A DNA stretch of 64,000 nucleotides from Streptomyces rubiginosohelvolus (GCF_014649875.1 NZ_BMTW01000001.1:682001-746000), one strand, 5' to 3'; shown: positions 24,318 to 33,770, counted from the first letter of the stretch. The notes: a model not told the origin generated them from the letters alone. Made by a program: numbers and translations.

Positions 24318-25915
24318 GTCTCGTCCGTCCTCTCCGTCTTCTCCGTCTTCTCGCGGTCGCGTAGCTCGCGCCGGAGGATCTTGCCCGAGGCCGCCCGCGG
24401 CACCGCCTCGATGAACTCGGCCCGCCGCACCTTCTTGTACGGGGAGACGCGCTCGGCGACGTACGCCATCACCTCGTCCTCGGTCAGGGCCTCCGCCCCC
24501 GGTCCCCGGACCAGGAACGCCTTCGGGACCTCGTTGCCCTCCGCGTCGTAGACCCCGATCACCGCCGCGTCCGCCACCTCATCGTGGGTGAGGAGCAGGG
24601 CCTCCAGCTCGGCGGGGGCGACCTGGTAGCCCTTGTACTTGATCAGCTCCTTCACCCGGTCGACGACGTACAGCCAGCCGTCCTCGTCCGCCCGGCCGAC
24701 GTCGCCCGTGTGCACCCAGCCGTCCTCGTCGATCATCGCGGCCGTGGCGTCCGCGCGGCCCAGGTAGCCCTTCATCACCTGCGGGCCCCGGATCAGGATC
24801 TCGCCGTCCGAACCCGGCTCCGCGTCCTTCGCCGGGTCCTCCAGCGACACGATCCGCATCTCGGTGTTCGGCAGCAGCTTGCCGACCGTGCCCGGCGGCG
24901 GCTGCTCGACGGAGAGCGGCACCACGTGCGTACCCGGCGAGAGCTCCGTCATCCCGTACGCCTGCCGCACCGGCGGCACCCCCAGCCGGGCCGAACACGC
25001 CGCCGCCAGCTCGGCGTCCAGCGGGGCGGCGGCGCTGACGATGTACTGGAGCGAGGTCAGGTCGTACTCCCCGACCAGCGGGTGCTTCGCCAGTGCCAGC
25101 ACGATCGGCGGAGCCACGTACAGACCGGAGATGCGGTGCGTCTGGATGGCCTCCAGGAACTGGGCCAGGTCGAAGCGGGGCAGCACGACGACCGTCGAGC
25201 CGCAGCGCAGCGGGACGTTCATCAGGGCCGTGAGGCCGTAGATGTGGAAGAACGGCAACACCGCCAGGATGCGGTCGCCCTCGCCCATGGGGATGAACGG
25301 TCGCAGCTGCTCCAGGTTGGTCGCGATCGACCGGTGCGTCAGCATCACGCCCTTGGGCGTGCCCGTCGTGCCGGAACTGTACGGGAGGGCCGCCACGTCC
25401 TCGCCGGGGTCGATCGCGATCTCCGGCTCGGGGGCCGTGGAGGACAGCATGTCCAGGATGGAGGTGTGGCCCTCCGCCTGGTCGCAGACGTAGATCTCCC
25501 TTATCCCGCCTGTCAGTTCGGCCGCGCGGCGAGCGGTCGGCAGGAGTGGGGAGACCGTGACGATCCACTTCGCCCCGCTGTCCGCGAGCTGTTTGGCGAA
25601 CTCCTCGGGGGTGGCCAGCGGGTGGACCGTGGTGACCGAGGCTCCGGCGCGGGTGGCCCCGTAGAAGACGGCGGGGTAGGCGATGGTGTTCGGGCTGTGG
25701 AGTGCGAGGACGTCGCCCTTCCTGAGGCCCGCCTCGGCGAGCGCGGCGGCGATCCGCCGGTGGAATCCGTCGAGTTGGGCGTACGTGAGGGACATGCCGT
25801 TCGTCCCGTCGATCAGGGCGACGGTGTCACCGAACCCGGCGGCCCCGCCGAGAACCGCGTCGTGGATGGGTGTGTCGAGGGCCGTTACGTCTGCGTACTC
25901 GCTGCGGAACACCAT
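24314..25915 (-). CDS. acyl-/4-coumarate-CoA ligase-like AMP-forming enzyme
   Basis: The 533-residue ANL-superfamily enzyme has the P-loop YSSGTTGTPKGVMLTHRS, QAYGMTELSPGTH, YVVDRVKELIKYKGYQVAPAELE (hinge) and the C-terminal catalytic Lys in PRAASGKILRREL. It activates a carboxylic acid through an adenylate to its CoA thioester. From memory its S. coelicolor counterpart (SCO4383) was shown to be a cinnamate/4-coumarate:CoA ligase, but the operon context suggests a branched or terpenoid acid. A 150-base gap containing a hairpin separates it from the dehydrogenase gene. Confidence 0.92.
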   Translation of the reverse strand: MVFRSEYADVTALDTPIHDAVLGGAAGFGDTVALIDGTNGMSLTYAQLDGFHRRIAAALAEAGLRKGDVLALHSPNTIAYPAVFYGATRAGASVTTVHPLATPEEFAKQLADSGAKWIVTVSPLLPTARRAAELTGGIREIYVCDQAEGHTSILDMLSSTAPEPEIAIDPGEDVAALPYSSGTTGTPKGVMLTHRSIATNLEQLRPFIPMGEGDRILAVLPFFHIYGLTALMNVPLRCGSTVVVLPRFDLAQFLEAIQTHRISGLYVAPPIVLALAKHPLVGEYDLTSLQYIVSAAAPLDAELAAACSARLGVPPVRQAYGMTELSPGTHVVPLSVEQPPPGTVGKLLPNTEMRIVSLEDPAKDAEPGSDGEILIRGPQVMKGYLGRADATAAMIDEDGWVHTGDVGRADEDGWLYVVDRVKELIKYKGYQVAPAELEALLLTHDEVADAAVIGVYDAEGNEVPKAFLVRGPGAEALTEDEVMAYVAERVSPYKKVRRAEFIEAVPRAASGKILRRELRDREKTEKTERTDET

Positions 25916-25940
25916 GGCGGTCCCCTGTCGTCGCGGTCGC

Positions 25941-25967
25941 CCGCGCCGCCCGGGTGGCGGCGCGGGA
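25941..25967. terminator. intra-operon hairpin between dehydrogenase and ligase genes
   Basis: CCCGCGCCGCC at 25941-25951 pairs perfectly with 25957-25967 around CGGGT. It lies in the 150-base gap inside the minus-strand operon and may reduce read-through or stabilise the upstream message. Confidence 0.45.
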
Positions 25968-26066
25968 CGCCGTGCGGGTGTGGAGTGTGGAGGGTCAGAA
26001 TCACCCCTGTGGGGGAGGGATGGGGAGGGGTCGGACGCGTTTCTCTCCAGACAGGGAGAACGGGGA

Positions 26067-27236
26067 CTAGTACGACTTCGGCAGGCCCAGCGACTGGTGC
26101 GAGACGTAGTTCAGGATCATCTCGCGGCTGACCGGGGCTATCCGGGCCACCCGCGACGCGGTGATCAGGGACGCTAGGCCGTACTCCCGGGTCAGGCCGT
26201 TGCCGCCGAGGGTGTGGACCGCCTGGTCGACAGCCTTCACGCACGCCTCCCCGGCCGCGTACTTCGCCATGTTGGCCGCCTCGCCCGCCCCGATGTCGTC
26301 GCCCTCGTCGTACAGCCGCGCCGCCTTCTGCATCATCAGGCGCGACAGCTCCAGGTCGATGTGCGCGGTGGCGAGCGGGTGCGCGATGGCCTGGTGGGAG
26401 CCGATGGGCTCCTTCCAGACCTGGCGGGTCCGGGCGTACTCCACGGCCCTGGAGAGCGCGAAGCGGCCCATCCCGATGCCGAACGCCGCCGTCATGATCC
26501 GCTCGGGGTTCAGCCCGGCGAAGAGCTGGAGCAGACCCGCGTCCTCGTCGCCGACCAGGGCGTTCGCCGGCAGTCGCACGTCGTCGAGGACCAGCTCGAA
26601 CTGCTTCTCGGGAGCGTGGAGTTCCATGTCGATCTGGTTCCGGCCGAACCCGGGGGCTTCACGCGGAACGATGAACAGGCAGGGCTTCAGCCTCCCGGAG
26701 CGGGCGTCCTCGGTCCGGCCCACGATCAGGGTGGCGTCGGCTATGTCGACGCCGGAGACGAAGACCTTGCGTCCGGTGAGGACCCAGTCGTCGCCGTCGC
26801 GGCGGGCGGTGGTGGTGATGCGGTGGGAGTTCGATCCGGCGTCGGGCTCGGTGATACCGAAAGCCATGGTGAGGCTGCCGTCGGCGAGGCCCGGCAGCCA
26901 TGTCCGCTTCTGCTCCTCCGTGCCGAAGCGGGCGATGACCGTGCCGCAGATCGCGGGCGACACGATCATCATCAGGAGCGGCGATCCGGCCGCACCCAAC
27001 TCCTCCAGGACGATGGAGAGTTCGGCCATTCCGCCGCCCCCGCCGCCGTACTCCTCGGGGAGGTTCACCCCGAGGTAGCCGAGCTTCGCGGCCTCCGCCC
27101 ACAGTTCGTCGGTGTGCTTGCCCTCGCGGATGACGGTGGTCATGTAGTCGCGCCCGTACCGCTTCCCGAGGGCGGCGACGGCTGCGCGCAGGGCCTGGTG
27201 CTCTTCGGTTTCGAGGGCGGTGCGTGCGGTGCTCAT
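26067..27236 (-). CDS. acyl-CoA dehydrogenase
   Basis: The 389-residue flavoenzyme has the ACAD signatures MAFGITEPDAGSNSHRITTTA (FAD/substrate loop) and a C-terminal VHTLGGNGLTREYGLASLITASRVARI. It introduces the alpha-beta double bond in an acyl-CoA. The catalytic base is not obvious at the short-chain position. Its start overlaps the carboxylase alpha gene stop (27233-27236, ATGA), so the proteins are made together. Confidence 0.93.
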   Translation of the reverse strand: MSTARTALETEEHQALRAAVAALGKRYGRDYMTTVIREGKHTDELWAEAAKLGYLGVNLPEEYGGGGGGMAELSIVLEELGAAGSPLLMMIVSPAICGTVIARFGTEEQKRTWLPGLADGSLTMAFGITEPDAGSNSHRITTTARRDGDDWVLTGRKVFVSGVDIADATLIVGRTEDARSGRLKPCLFIVPREAPGFGRNQIDMELHAPEKQFELVLDDVRLPANALVGDEDAGLLQLFAGLNPERIMTAAFGIGMGRFALSRAVEYARTRQVWKEPIGSHQAIAHPLATAHIDLELSRLMMQKAARLYDEGDDIGAGEAANMAKYAAGEACVKAVDQAVHTLGGNGLTREYGLASLITASRVARIAPVSREMILNYVSHQSLGLPKSY

Positions 27237-29284
27237 GCGGTCTCCTCCGGTACGGGAACGGGTACGGGGGTGGCGGCCGGGCCCTCCTGGACCACGGCGA
27301 GCAGCGCGCCGACCTCGACCTGGTGGCCGGGCGCGGCGTGCAGGGCGGTGAGGGTGCCGGAGGCGGGCGCGAGGATGCGGTGTTCCATCTTCATCGCCTC
27401 CAGCCAGATCAGCGGCTGCCCGGCCTCGACGGTGACCCCGGCGGCCAGGCCCTCCGCCAGGCGGACGACGGTGCCGGGCATCGGGGCGAGCAGGGAGCCG
27501 GGGGCGGTGTGCGTGGCGGGGTCGGTGAAGCGGGGCAGGGCGGTGAAGGTGTACGAGGCGTCGGCGGCGTCCACGTGGACCCGGTCGGCGTGGGTGGTGA
27601 TGGCGAAGTGCCGGGTCACGCCGTCGACTTCGAGCGTGACGCGGTCGGGGGTGACGGTCAGGACCCGGGTTCCGGTGGTCTCGTACGGTTCCGGGGTCCC
27701 GGTGCGCGGGGTGCGGTAGGCGACCTCGTGTACCGTTCCGTCGGGTTCGCTGCGGTAGCGCTTGCGCTGGGGCTGCGATGGCACGTTGCGCCAGGCTCCG
27801 AAGCGGGCCGGGGCGGGGCCGCCGGGGCGCGTGGGACGTACGGCTTCCGCGCCGCGTACGGCTTCCGGACCGCGTACGGCTTCCGCCAGAGTCGCGGCGA
27901 GGGCGGCCGTGGCGGGGTCCCGGTCGGCTCCCGGGGCGGTGAGGTCGGCCAGGTGCCGGTCGTAGAAGCCGGTGTCCAGGCGGGCCGCCGCGAAGTCCGG
28001 GTGGCGCAGCGAGCGTACGAGCAGGTCGCGGTTGGTGACCGGGCCGTGGACGCGGGCCCTCTCCAGCGCGCGGGCCAGCAGGCGGACGGCCTCGGTACGG
28101 GTCGGGGCGTGGGCGATCACCTTGGCGATCATCGGGTCGTAGTGCACGCCGATGGTGTCACCGCCGGTGTACCCGGTGTCCAGGCGCAGGCCGGGGCCCT
28201 CCGGCACCTCCAGGGTGAGCAGCGCGCCGGTCTGCGGCTGCCAGTCGCGGGCCGGGTCCTCGGCGTAGAGCCGGGCCTCCACCGCGTGGCCGGACGGCTG
28301 CGGGGGCTCGGGGGACGGCAGCGGCTCGCCCTCCGCGACCCGTAGCTGCAGGGTGACGAGGTCGAGCCCGAACACGGCCTCCGTGACGGGGTGTTCGACC
28401 TGGAGGCGGGTGTTCATCTCCAGGAAGTACGGGCGGCCCTCGGCGGAGACCAGGAACTCCACGGTGCCCGCGCCCCGGTAGCCGACCGCCCGGGCGGCGG
28501 CCACGGCCGCCTCGTGGAGCCGGGTCCGCAGCGCCTCGTCGAGACCGGGCGCGGGGGCCTCCTCGATGACCTTCTGGTGGCGGCGCTGGAGCGAGCAGTC
28601 CCGGGTGCCGAGCGCCCACACGGTGTCGTGCGCGTCCGCCATCACCTGGACCTCGACGTGCCGGCCGCGCTCCACGTACGGCTCGGCGAACACCTCCCCG
28701 TCCCCGAAGGCGGAGGCGGCCTCGGCAGCGGCCGCCAGCAACTCGCCGGGTAGTGCGTCGAGTTCGCGGACGATTCGCATGCCGCGTCCGCCGCCGCCCG
28801 CCGCCGCCTTCAGCAGGAGCGGCAGGTCGTCGGGGCCCGCCGTCGCCGGGTCCACGGGGGCCAGCAGCGGCACCCCCGCCCCGGCCATCAGCTCCTTGGC
28901 CCGGGTCTTGGAGGCCATCAGCTCGATGGCCTTCACCGGCGGGCCCACCCACACGAGCCCCGCGTCCTGCACGGCGGCGGCGAAGGCGGCGTTCTCGGAG
29001 AGGAAGCCGTAGCCGGGATGCACGGCGTCCGCCCCGGCGGCCCGCGCGGCGGCCACGACGAGTTCGTCGCGCAGATAAGTGTCGGCGGGGGCCGCGCCCG
29101 GCAGCCGTACGGCGAGGTCCGCCTCCCGTACGTGCAGGGCGTCGGCGTCCGCGTCGGAGTACACGGCGACGGTGGTGATGCCCAGGTCGCGGCAGGTGCG
29201 GAAGATCCGGCAGGCGATCTCGCCCCGGTTGGCGACGAGCAACGTGGTGATGGCCATGCGAGCCCCATCGGTAGCGGTGGTCAT
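27233..29284 (-). CDS. biotin-dependent acyl-CoA carboxylase alpha subunit (BC + BCCP)
   Basis: The 683-residue protein has a biotin carboxylase N-terminus (LLVANRGEIACRIFRTCRDLG), an ATP-grasp Gly-rich loop KAAAGGGGRGM, FLEMNTRLQVEHPVTE, and a C-terminal biotinyl domain with EAMKMEH carrying the biotinylated Lys. An insertion of about 60 residues rich in Ala/Pro/Arg links the halves and contains a triplicated EAVRG unit. GTGAGG lies before the ATG at 29284; MAITT 27 bases inside is an alternative. It pairs with the carboxyltransferase encoded next to it. Confidence 0.94.
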   Translation of the reverse strand: MTTATDGARMAITTLLVANRGEIACRIFRTCRDLGITTVAVYSDADADALHVREADLAVRLPGAAPADTYLRDELVVAAARAAGADAVHPGYGFLSENAAFAAAVQDAGLVWVGPPVKAIELMASKTRAKELMAGAGVPLLAPVDPATAGPDDLPLLLKAAAGGGGRGMRIVRELDALPGELLAAAAEAASAFGDGEVFAEPYVERGRHVEVQVMADAHDTVWALGTRDCSLQRRHQKVIEEAPAPGLDEALRTRLHEAAVAAARAVGYRGAGTVEFLVSAEGRPYFLEMNTRLQVEHPVTEAVFGLDLVTLQLRVAEGEPLPSPEPPQPSGHAVEARLYAEDPARDWQPQTGALLTLEVPEGPGLRLDTGYTGGDTIGVHYDPMIAKVIAHAPTRTEAVRLLARALERARVHGPVTNRDLLVRSLRHPDFAAARLDTGFYDRHLADLTAPGADRDPATAALAATLAEAVRGPEAVRGAEAVRPTRPGGPAPARFGAWRNVPSQPQRKRYRSEPDGTVHEVAYRTPRTGTPEPYETTGTRVLTVTPDRVTLEVDGVTRHFAITTHADRVHVDAADASYTFTALPRFTDPATHTAPGSLLAPMPGTVVRLAEGLAAGVTVEAGQPLIWLEAMKMEHRILAPASGTLTALHAAPGHQVEVGALLAVVQEGPAATPVPVPVPEETA
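27837..27891. repeat. three in-frame 18-bp direct repeats in the carboxylase linker
   Basis: The unit CGTACGGCTTCCG with a variable 5-base tail occurs three times in tandem. On the coding strand it encodes the six-residue unit EAVRGP/EAVRGA/EAVRPT in the flexible linker before the biotinyl domain. Copy number probably varies between strains. Confidence 0.75.
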
Positions 29285-29291
29285 CTGGGCC

Positions 29292-30890
29292 TCACATCCG
29301 GAAGACGCCGAAGCCGCCGCGGGCGCCCTCGACCGGTGCGGTGTGGATCGCGGACAGGCACATCCCGAGGACGGTCCGGGTGTCGCGCGGGTCGATGACC
29401 CCGTCGTCGTACAGCCGCCCGGACAGGAACATCGGCAGCGACTCCGCCTCGATCTGCTGCTCCACCAAGGCGCGCAGCCCGGCGTCCGCCTCGTCGTCGT
29501 ACGGCTGCCCCTTCGCGGCGGCCGAGGCGCGGGCGACGATGGAGAGGACGCCCGCGAGCTGCTGCGGGCCCATGACGGCGGACTTGCTGCTGGGCCAGGC
29601 GAAGAGGAAGCGCGGATCGTAGGCGCGGCCGCACATGCCGTAGTGGCCGGCCCCGTAGGACGCGCCCATCAGGACCGACAGATGCGGGACCTTCGAGTTC
29701 GCCACCGCGTTGATCATCATCGCGCCGTGCTTGATGATGCCGCCCTGTTCGTACTCCTTGCCGACCATGTAGCCGGTGGTGTTGTGGAGGAAGAGGAGCG
29801 GGATGTCGCGCTGGTTGGCGAGCTGGATGAACTGCGCGGCCTTCTGCGACTCCTCGCTGAACAGCACCCCCTGGGCGTTGGCGAGGATGCCGACCGGGTA
29901 GCCGTGGAGCCGCGCCCAGCCGGTGACCAGGCTCGGCCCGTACAGCGGCTTGAAGGTGTCGAAGTCCGAGCCGTCGACCAGGCGGGCGATGACCTCGCGC
30001 GGGTCGAACGGGGCCTTCAGATCGCCCGGCACGATGCCGAGCAGCTCGTCCTCGTCGTACTTCGGCGGCTCTGCGGGGCCCGGATCGGTGTGTGCCTTGC
30101 GCCAGTTGAGCCGGGCGACGATGCGCCGCGCCTGCCGGATCGCGTCGTGCTCGTCCACGGCGAAGTGGTCGGCGAGCCCCGACGTACGGGCGTGCATCTC
30201 GGCCCCGCCGAGGGACTCGTCGTCGCTCTCCTCGCCGGTGGCCATCTTCACCAGGGGCGGGCCGCCGAGGAAGACCTTGGACTGCTCCTTGATCATCACG
30301 GTGTGGTCGGACATGCCGGGGACGTACGCGCCTCCGGCGGTGGAGTTGCCGAACACGACGGCCACGGTGGGGATTCCGGCGGCGGAGAGCCGGGTGAGGT
30401 CCCGGAAGAGCGCCCCGCCGGGGATGAAGATCTCCTTCTGGGAGGGCAGGTCGGCGCCGCCCGACTCCACCAGACTGATCACCGGGAGCCGGTTGGCGAA
30501 GGCGATCTCGTTGGCGCGCAGGGCCTTCTTCAACGTCCACGGGTTCGACGCCCCGCCGCGTACGGTCGGATCGTTGGCGGTGATCAGGCATTCGACGCCC
30601 TCGACCACCCCGATCCCGGTGACGAGCGAGGCCCCGACGGCGCAGTCGCTGCCCCAGGCGGCCAGCGGCGACAGCTCCAGGAACGGGGTGTCGGGGTCGA
30701 CGAGGAGCTCGATCCGCTCCCGGGCCGGGAGCTTGCCGCGCCCCCGGTGCCGGGTCACGTACTTCTCGCCGCCGCCCGCGAGCGCCTTGGCGTGCTCGGT
30801 CTCCAGCTCGGCGAGCTTCTCCGCCATGCTGCCCCGATTCGCCGCGTACTCGGGGCTGTTGGTGTCGAGCGCGGTGGGCAGGACGGTCAT
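29292..30890 (-). CDS. acyl-CoA carboxylase beta subunit (carboxyltransferase)
   Basis: The 532-residue protein belongs to the carboxyl transferase family (propionyl-/methylcrotonyl-/geranyl-CoA type). It has RGKLPARERIELLVDPDTPFLELS, the oxyanion loops SGGADLPSQ and NTTGYMVGKEYEQGGIIKHGAMM, and GAGHYGMCGRAYDPRFLFAWP. MCC-beta-like features (YMVG, YGMCGRAYDPRF) favour a methylcrotonyl- or geranyl-CoA-like substrate over propionyl-CoA. The ATG at 30890 overlaps the AtuA-like gene stop by ATGA. Confidence 0.93.
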   Translation of the reverse strand: MTVLPTALDTNSPEYAANRGSMAEKLAELETEHAKALAGGGEKYVTRHRGRGKLPARERIELLVDPDTPFLELSPLAAWGSDCAVGASLVTGIGVVEGVECLITANDPTVRGGASNPWTLKKALRANEIAFANRLPVISLVESGGADLPSQKEIFIPGGALFRDLTRLSAAGIPTVAVVFGNSTAGGAYVPGMSDHTVMIKEQSKVFLGGPPLVKMATGEESDDESLGGAEMHARTSGLADHFAVDEHDAIRQARRIVARLNWRKAHTDPGPAEPPKYDEDELLGIVPGDLKAPFDPREVIARLVDGSDFDTFKPLYGPSLVTGWARLHGYPVGILANAQGVLFSEESQKAAQFIQLANQRDIPLLFLHNTTGYMVGKEYEQGGIIKHGAMMINAVANSKVPHLSVLMGASYGAGHYGMCGRAYDPRFLFAWPSSKSAVMGPQQLAGVLSIVARASAAAKGQPYDDEADAGLRALVEQQIEAESLPMFLSGRLYDDGVIDPRDTRTVLGMCLSAIHTAPVEGARGGFGVFRM

Positions 30891-32623
30891 GCGGTCACCT
30901 CCGGGGCATCGATGCCTTCGAGCAGGGCCACGGGGATCGGCAGCCACCGGGACCGCAGCCACTCCCCCAGCGCCTTGGCCTGCGGGTCGAACCGGGCCTG
31001 GGCGGCGACGCCTTCGCCCAGCAGACCGTGCACGGTGAAGTTCAGGGCACGGAGGTTGGGCAGTACATGGCGGACGACCGTCAAGTCAGCTGTCTCCGGC
31101 AGGAGTTCCTTGAACCGCTCGGCGCTCAGTTCGTGCGCCAGCCACCGCCAGGCGTCGTCGTCGCGCACCCAGACGCCCACGTTGGCGTCGCCGCCCTTGT
31201 CGCCGCTGCGCGCGCCCGCGATCAGACCGAGGGGGGCGCGGCGGGTGGGGCCGGAGGGGTACGGGTCGGGGAGCGGCGGTTCCTCGACCTCGGCCAACTC
31301 CTGTGTGTGAGCGGGCGGTTTCATCACCTCCCGGGTCCCGTCCGGCAGCACGGCGAGGTGCTCGACCTCCGCCGCCGGTACGGGCCGGGCCTCGAACACC
31401 CCGTAGGGCGCGCCCTTTCCGGGCGGGGCGGTGACGTGGAAGCCCGGGTAGCTGCCGAGGGCCAGTTCGATGGCGGCCCCGGAGACGGTTCGGCCGACCG
31501 CCTCGGCGTCCTGGTCGCGGACGACGAGCCGGAGCAGGGCGCTGGCCCGCTCCTCGGTGTCGGCGTCGGCGTGGTCGGTACGGGCCAGTTCCCAGCGCAC
31601 CTCGGCGGGCGGGCGGGCGCCGCCGCGCTCCAGGGCGTCGGCGAACTGGTCCTTCACCAGCGCCGCCTTGGTCTCGATGTCGAGGCCGGTGAGGACGAAC
31701 ACGACCTCGTTGCGCCAGCCACCGAGCCGGGTCAGCCCGGCCTTGAGGGTGGGCGGCGGGGCCTCGCCGCGTACCCCGTCGATCCGGACCCGGTCCGGGC
31801 CGTCGGGCGTGAGGCGCACGGTGTCGAGGCGGGCGGTGACGTCGGGGCCCGCGTACCGGGCTCCGCCGGTCTCGTACAGGAGTTGGGCGGTGACGGTGGA
31901 GAGGTCGACGACCCCGCCCGTACCGTCGTGCTTGGTGATGACGGACGAGCCGTCGGCGTGGATCTCGGCGAGCGGGAAGCCGGGGCGGCGGAGGCGGGCG
32001 GGGTCGTGCTCGCCGAAGAAGGCGTGGTTCCCGCCGGTCGCCTGCGTACCGCACTCCAGGACGTGCCCGGCGACCACGGCCCCCGCGAGCGCGTCCAGGT
32101 CGTCCGGGCCCCAGCCGAAGTGGGCGGCGGCGGGCCCGGTGACGAGGGCCGCGTCGGTGACCCGGCCGGTGACGACGACATCGGCCCCGGCCCGCAGACA
32201 GGCGGCGATCCCGGAGCCGCCGAGGTAGGCGTTGGCGGTGAGGAACCCGTCCGGGACGGGCAGGCTGTCGCCCTCGACGTGCGCGACGGTGACGGGCACG
32301 CCGACCTTGTCCGCCAACTGCCGCAGCGCGTCCGCGAGTCCGGCCGGGTTGAGGCCGCCCGCGTTGGCGACGATCTTCACCCCGCGCTCGTGGGCGAGGC
32401 CGAGCCCTTCCTCCAACTGGCTCAGGAAGGTGGTGGCGTAGCCCTTCTGCGGGTCCTTGAGGCGGCTGCGGCCGAGGATGAGCATGGTCAGCTCGGCGAG
32501 GTAGTCGCCGGTGAGGACGTCGAGGGGGCCGCCGGTGAGCATCTCGCGCAGGGCGTCGAAGCGGTCGCCGTAGAAGCCGGAGGCGTTGCCGATGCGAAGG
32601 GCGGGGGCGGGGGTGCCGCTCAT
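30887..32623 (-). CDS. AtuA-like (DUF1446) acyclic terpene utilisation family protein
   Basis: The 578-residue protein matches the AtuA/DUF1446 family: RIGNASGFYGDRFDALREML at the start, DVLTGDYLAELTMLILGR, VANAGGLNPAGLADAL, ADVVVTGRVTDAALV, and a C-terminal small domain beginning with the conserved ARSGDKGGDANVGVW. AtuA is required for citronellol/geraniol breakdown in Pseudomonas, but its reaction is unknown. ATGA overlaps link it to both neighbours, and the carboxylase, dehydrogenase, hydratase and ligase fit an atu/liu-like pathway. Confidence 0.92.
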   Translation of the reverse strand: MSGTPAPALRIGNASGFYGDRFDALREMLTGGPLDVLTGDYLAELTMLILGRSRLKDPQKGYATTFLSQLEEGLGLAHERGVKIVANAGGLNPAGLADALRQLADKVGVPVTVAHVEGDSLPVPDGFLTANAYLGGSGIAACLRAGADVVVTGRVTDAALVTGPAAAHFGWGPDDLDALAGAVVAGHVLECGTQATGGNHAFFGEHDPARLRRPGFPLAEIHADGSSVITKHDGTGGVVDLSTVTAQLLYETGGARYAGPDVTARLDTVRLTPDGPDRVRIDGVRGEAPPPTLKAGLTRLGGWRNEVVFVLTGLDIETKAALVKDQFADALERGGARPPAEVRWELARTDHADADTEERASALLRLVVRDQDAEAVGRTVSGAAIELALGSYPGFHVTAPPGKGAPYGVFEARPVPAAEVEHLAVLPDGTREVMKPPAHTQELAEVEEPPLPDPYPSGPTRRAPLGLIAGARSGDKGGDANVGVWVRDDDAWRWLAHELSAERFKELLPETADLTVVRHVLPNLRALNFTVHGLLGEGVAAQARFDPQAKALGEWLRSRWLPIPVALLEGIDAPEVTA

Positions 32624-33423
32624 CGGGTCTCCCGCTCCGCGCGGGGCAGCCGGCCCGGCCCCGGCGGTCCTGCGAAGGCCTGGGCGATGCCGAGCCACTG
32701 GTCGGCGTCCCGGCCCTCTGCGGTGACCGCGAGGTCGGAGCGGTGGGCGCGCTGGGTGACCAGGAGGCAGAAGTCGAGGAGCGGGCCGGTGATCCGCTGG
32801 GCGGCGCCTTCGGGCCCGTACGCGATCATCTCGCCGTCGGCCGTACGGAGTTCGACGCGGAACTCCTCCTCGGGCGCGGTGATCCCCCGTACCGCGTAGG
32901 CGTAGTTCCGGGCCCGTACGCCGATCCGGGCCACATGCCGGAGCCGGGCGGTGGGGGTCCGGGTCACCCCGAGCGCGTCGGCGATGTCCTGGCCGTGGGC
33001 CCAGGTCTCCATGAGCCGGGCGGTCGCCATGGACGCGACGCTCATCGGCGGCCCGTACCAGGGGATCCGGGTGCCGGCCGGGGCGTCGCGGAGGACCTTG
33101 TCGAGCCTCGCCCGGCCCTCGCGCCAGCGGGCGAGCAGGGCGTCCGGGGCGTGGGCGGCGACCAGGGCGTCGGCCGCCTCGTCGACGAAGGCCTCGGGGG
33201 CGGCCAGGGCCTTGGCGACCTCGTCGCCGAACCGGTCCGGCTCCGTGGCGGCCAGCAGGGCGACCTCGTCGGTCCAGCTGAGATGGGCGATCTGATGGGC
33301 GACGGTCCACCGGTCGGCAGGCGTCGGACCGCGCCAGCCCGCGCCACCCAACTCCTGCACCAGTTCGTCGAGTTCGTCGCTCTCCTCGCGCAGATCGTCG
33401 ATCACGGCTACGACAGCGGACAC
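32620..33423 (-). CDS. TIGR03084-family DinB-like putative metal-binding protein
   Basis: The 267-residue protein has the N-terminal domain of mycothiol-dependent maleylpyruvate isomerase: DRWTVAHQIAHLSWTDEVALLA near residue 38 and METWAHGQDIADALG near 138, with the His residues that hold a divalent metal. The C-terminal part ends in a Pro/Arg-rich tail. I chose the GTG at 33423 because GAGGGGAG precedes it. It is the first gene of the operon; a mycothiol-dependent step is possible but unproven. Confidence 0.85.
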   Translation of the reverse strand: MSAVVAVIDDLREESDELDELVQELGGAGWRGPTPADRWTVAHQIAHLSWTDEVALLAATEPDRFGDEVAKALAAPEAFVDEAADALVAAHAPDALLARWREGRARLDKVLRDAPAGTRIPWYGPPMSVASMATARLMETWAHGQDIADALGVTRTPTARLRHVARIGVRARNYAYAVRGITAPEEEFRVELRTADGEMIAYGPEGAAQRITGPLLDFCLLVTQRAHRSDLAVTAEGRDADQWLGIAQAFAGPPGPGRLPRAERETR

Positions 33424-33770
33424 GTGCGCTCCCCTCGGGACCGGGTGTGGTGCCCAGGAGCATGGCAGCGCACCGGTAAACAATCAAGCACGCTTGCATG
33501 ATTTTAGGCCCGCGGTGTTCCGGAGATCCGTAAAGGCAGCGGGCGCGGGAACGGTTCGGCGGCCTCGGGGCGTCTCCACCGAGGAGAAGCGGCGGACCTT
33601 ACCTCCCAGTAGAACGGATCGGAAGGTTCCTTAGGGAAAGATTCAAGTCAATCACACGCTGGTGCTAGCCGGATCACATCAGCTCTGACAGCGTGAGCCA
33701 CGTTCCAACGGGGGAACGACTGAGGAACACTTGTGTGCGTTCCCCCTGCCCTGACCAAGCAGGAGACGAC
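33424..33770. other. 347-base intergenic region between the catabolic operon and the small ORF/SARP pair
   Basis: It holds the palindrome at 33485-33496 on the operon side and an AT-richer tract at 33620-33690 on the other, where promoters for the plus-strand genes are likely. I see no gene or strong hairpin. Confidence 0.5.
33485..33496. promoter_or_regulatory. TetR-type operator candidate before the acyl-CoA operon
   Basis: CAAGCACGCTTG is a perfect palindrome (CAAGC-AC-GCTTG) embedded in the wider imperfect repeat AATCA...TGATT (33482-33502). It lies about 60-70 bases before the first start codon. Similar CAAG-N-CTTG sites are used by TetR regulators of acyl-CoA degradation such as KstR2. 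Confidence 0.5.
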
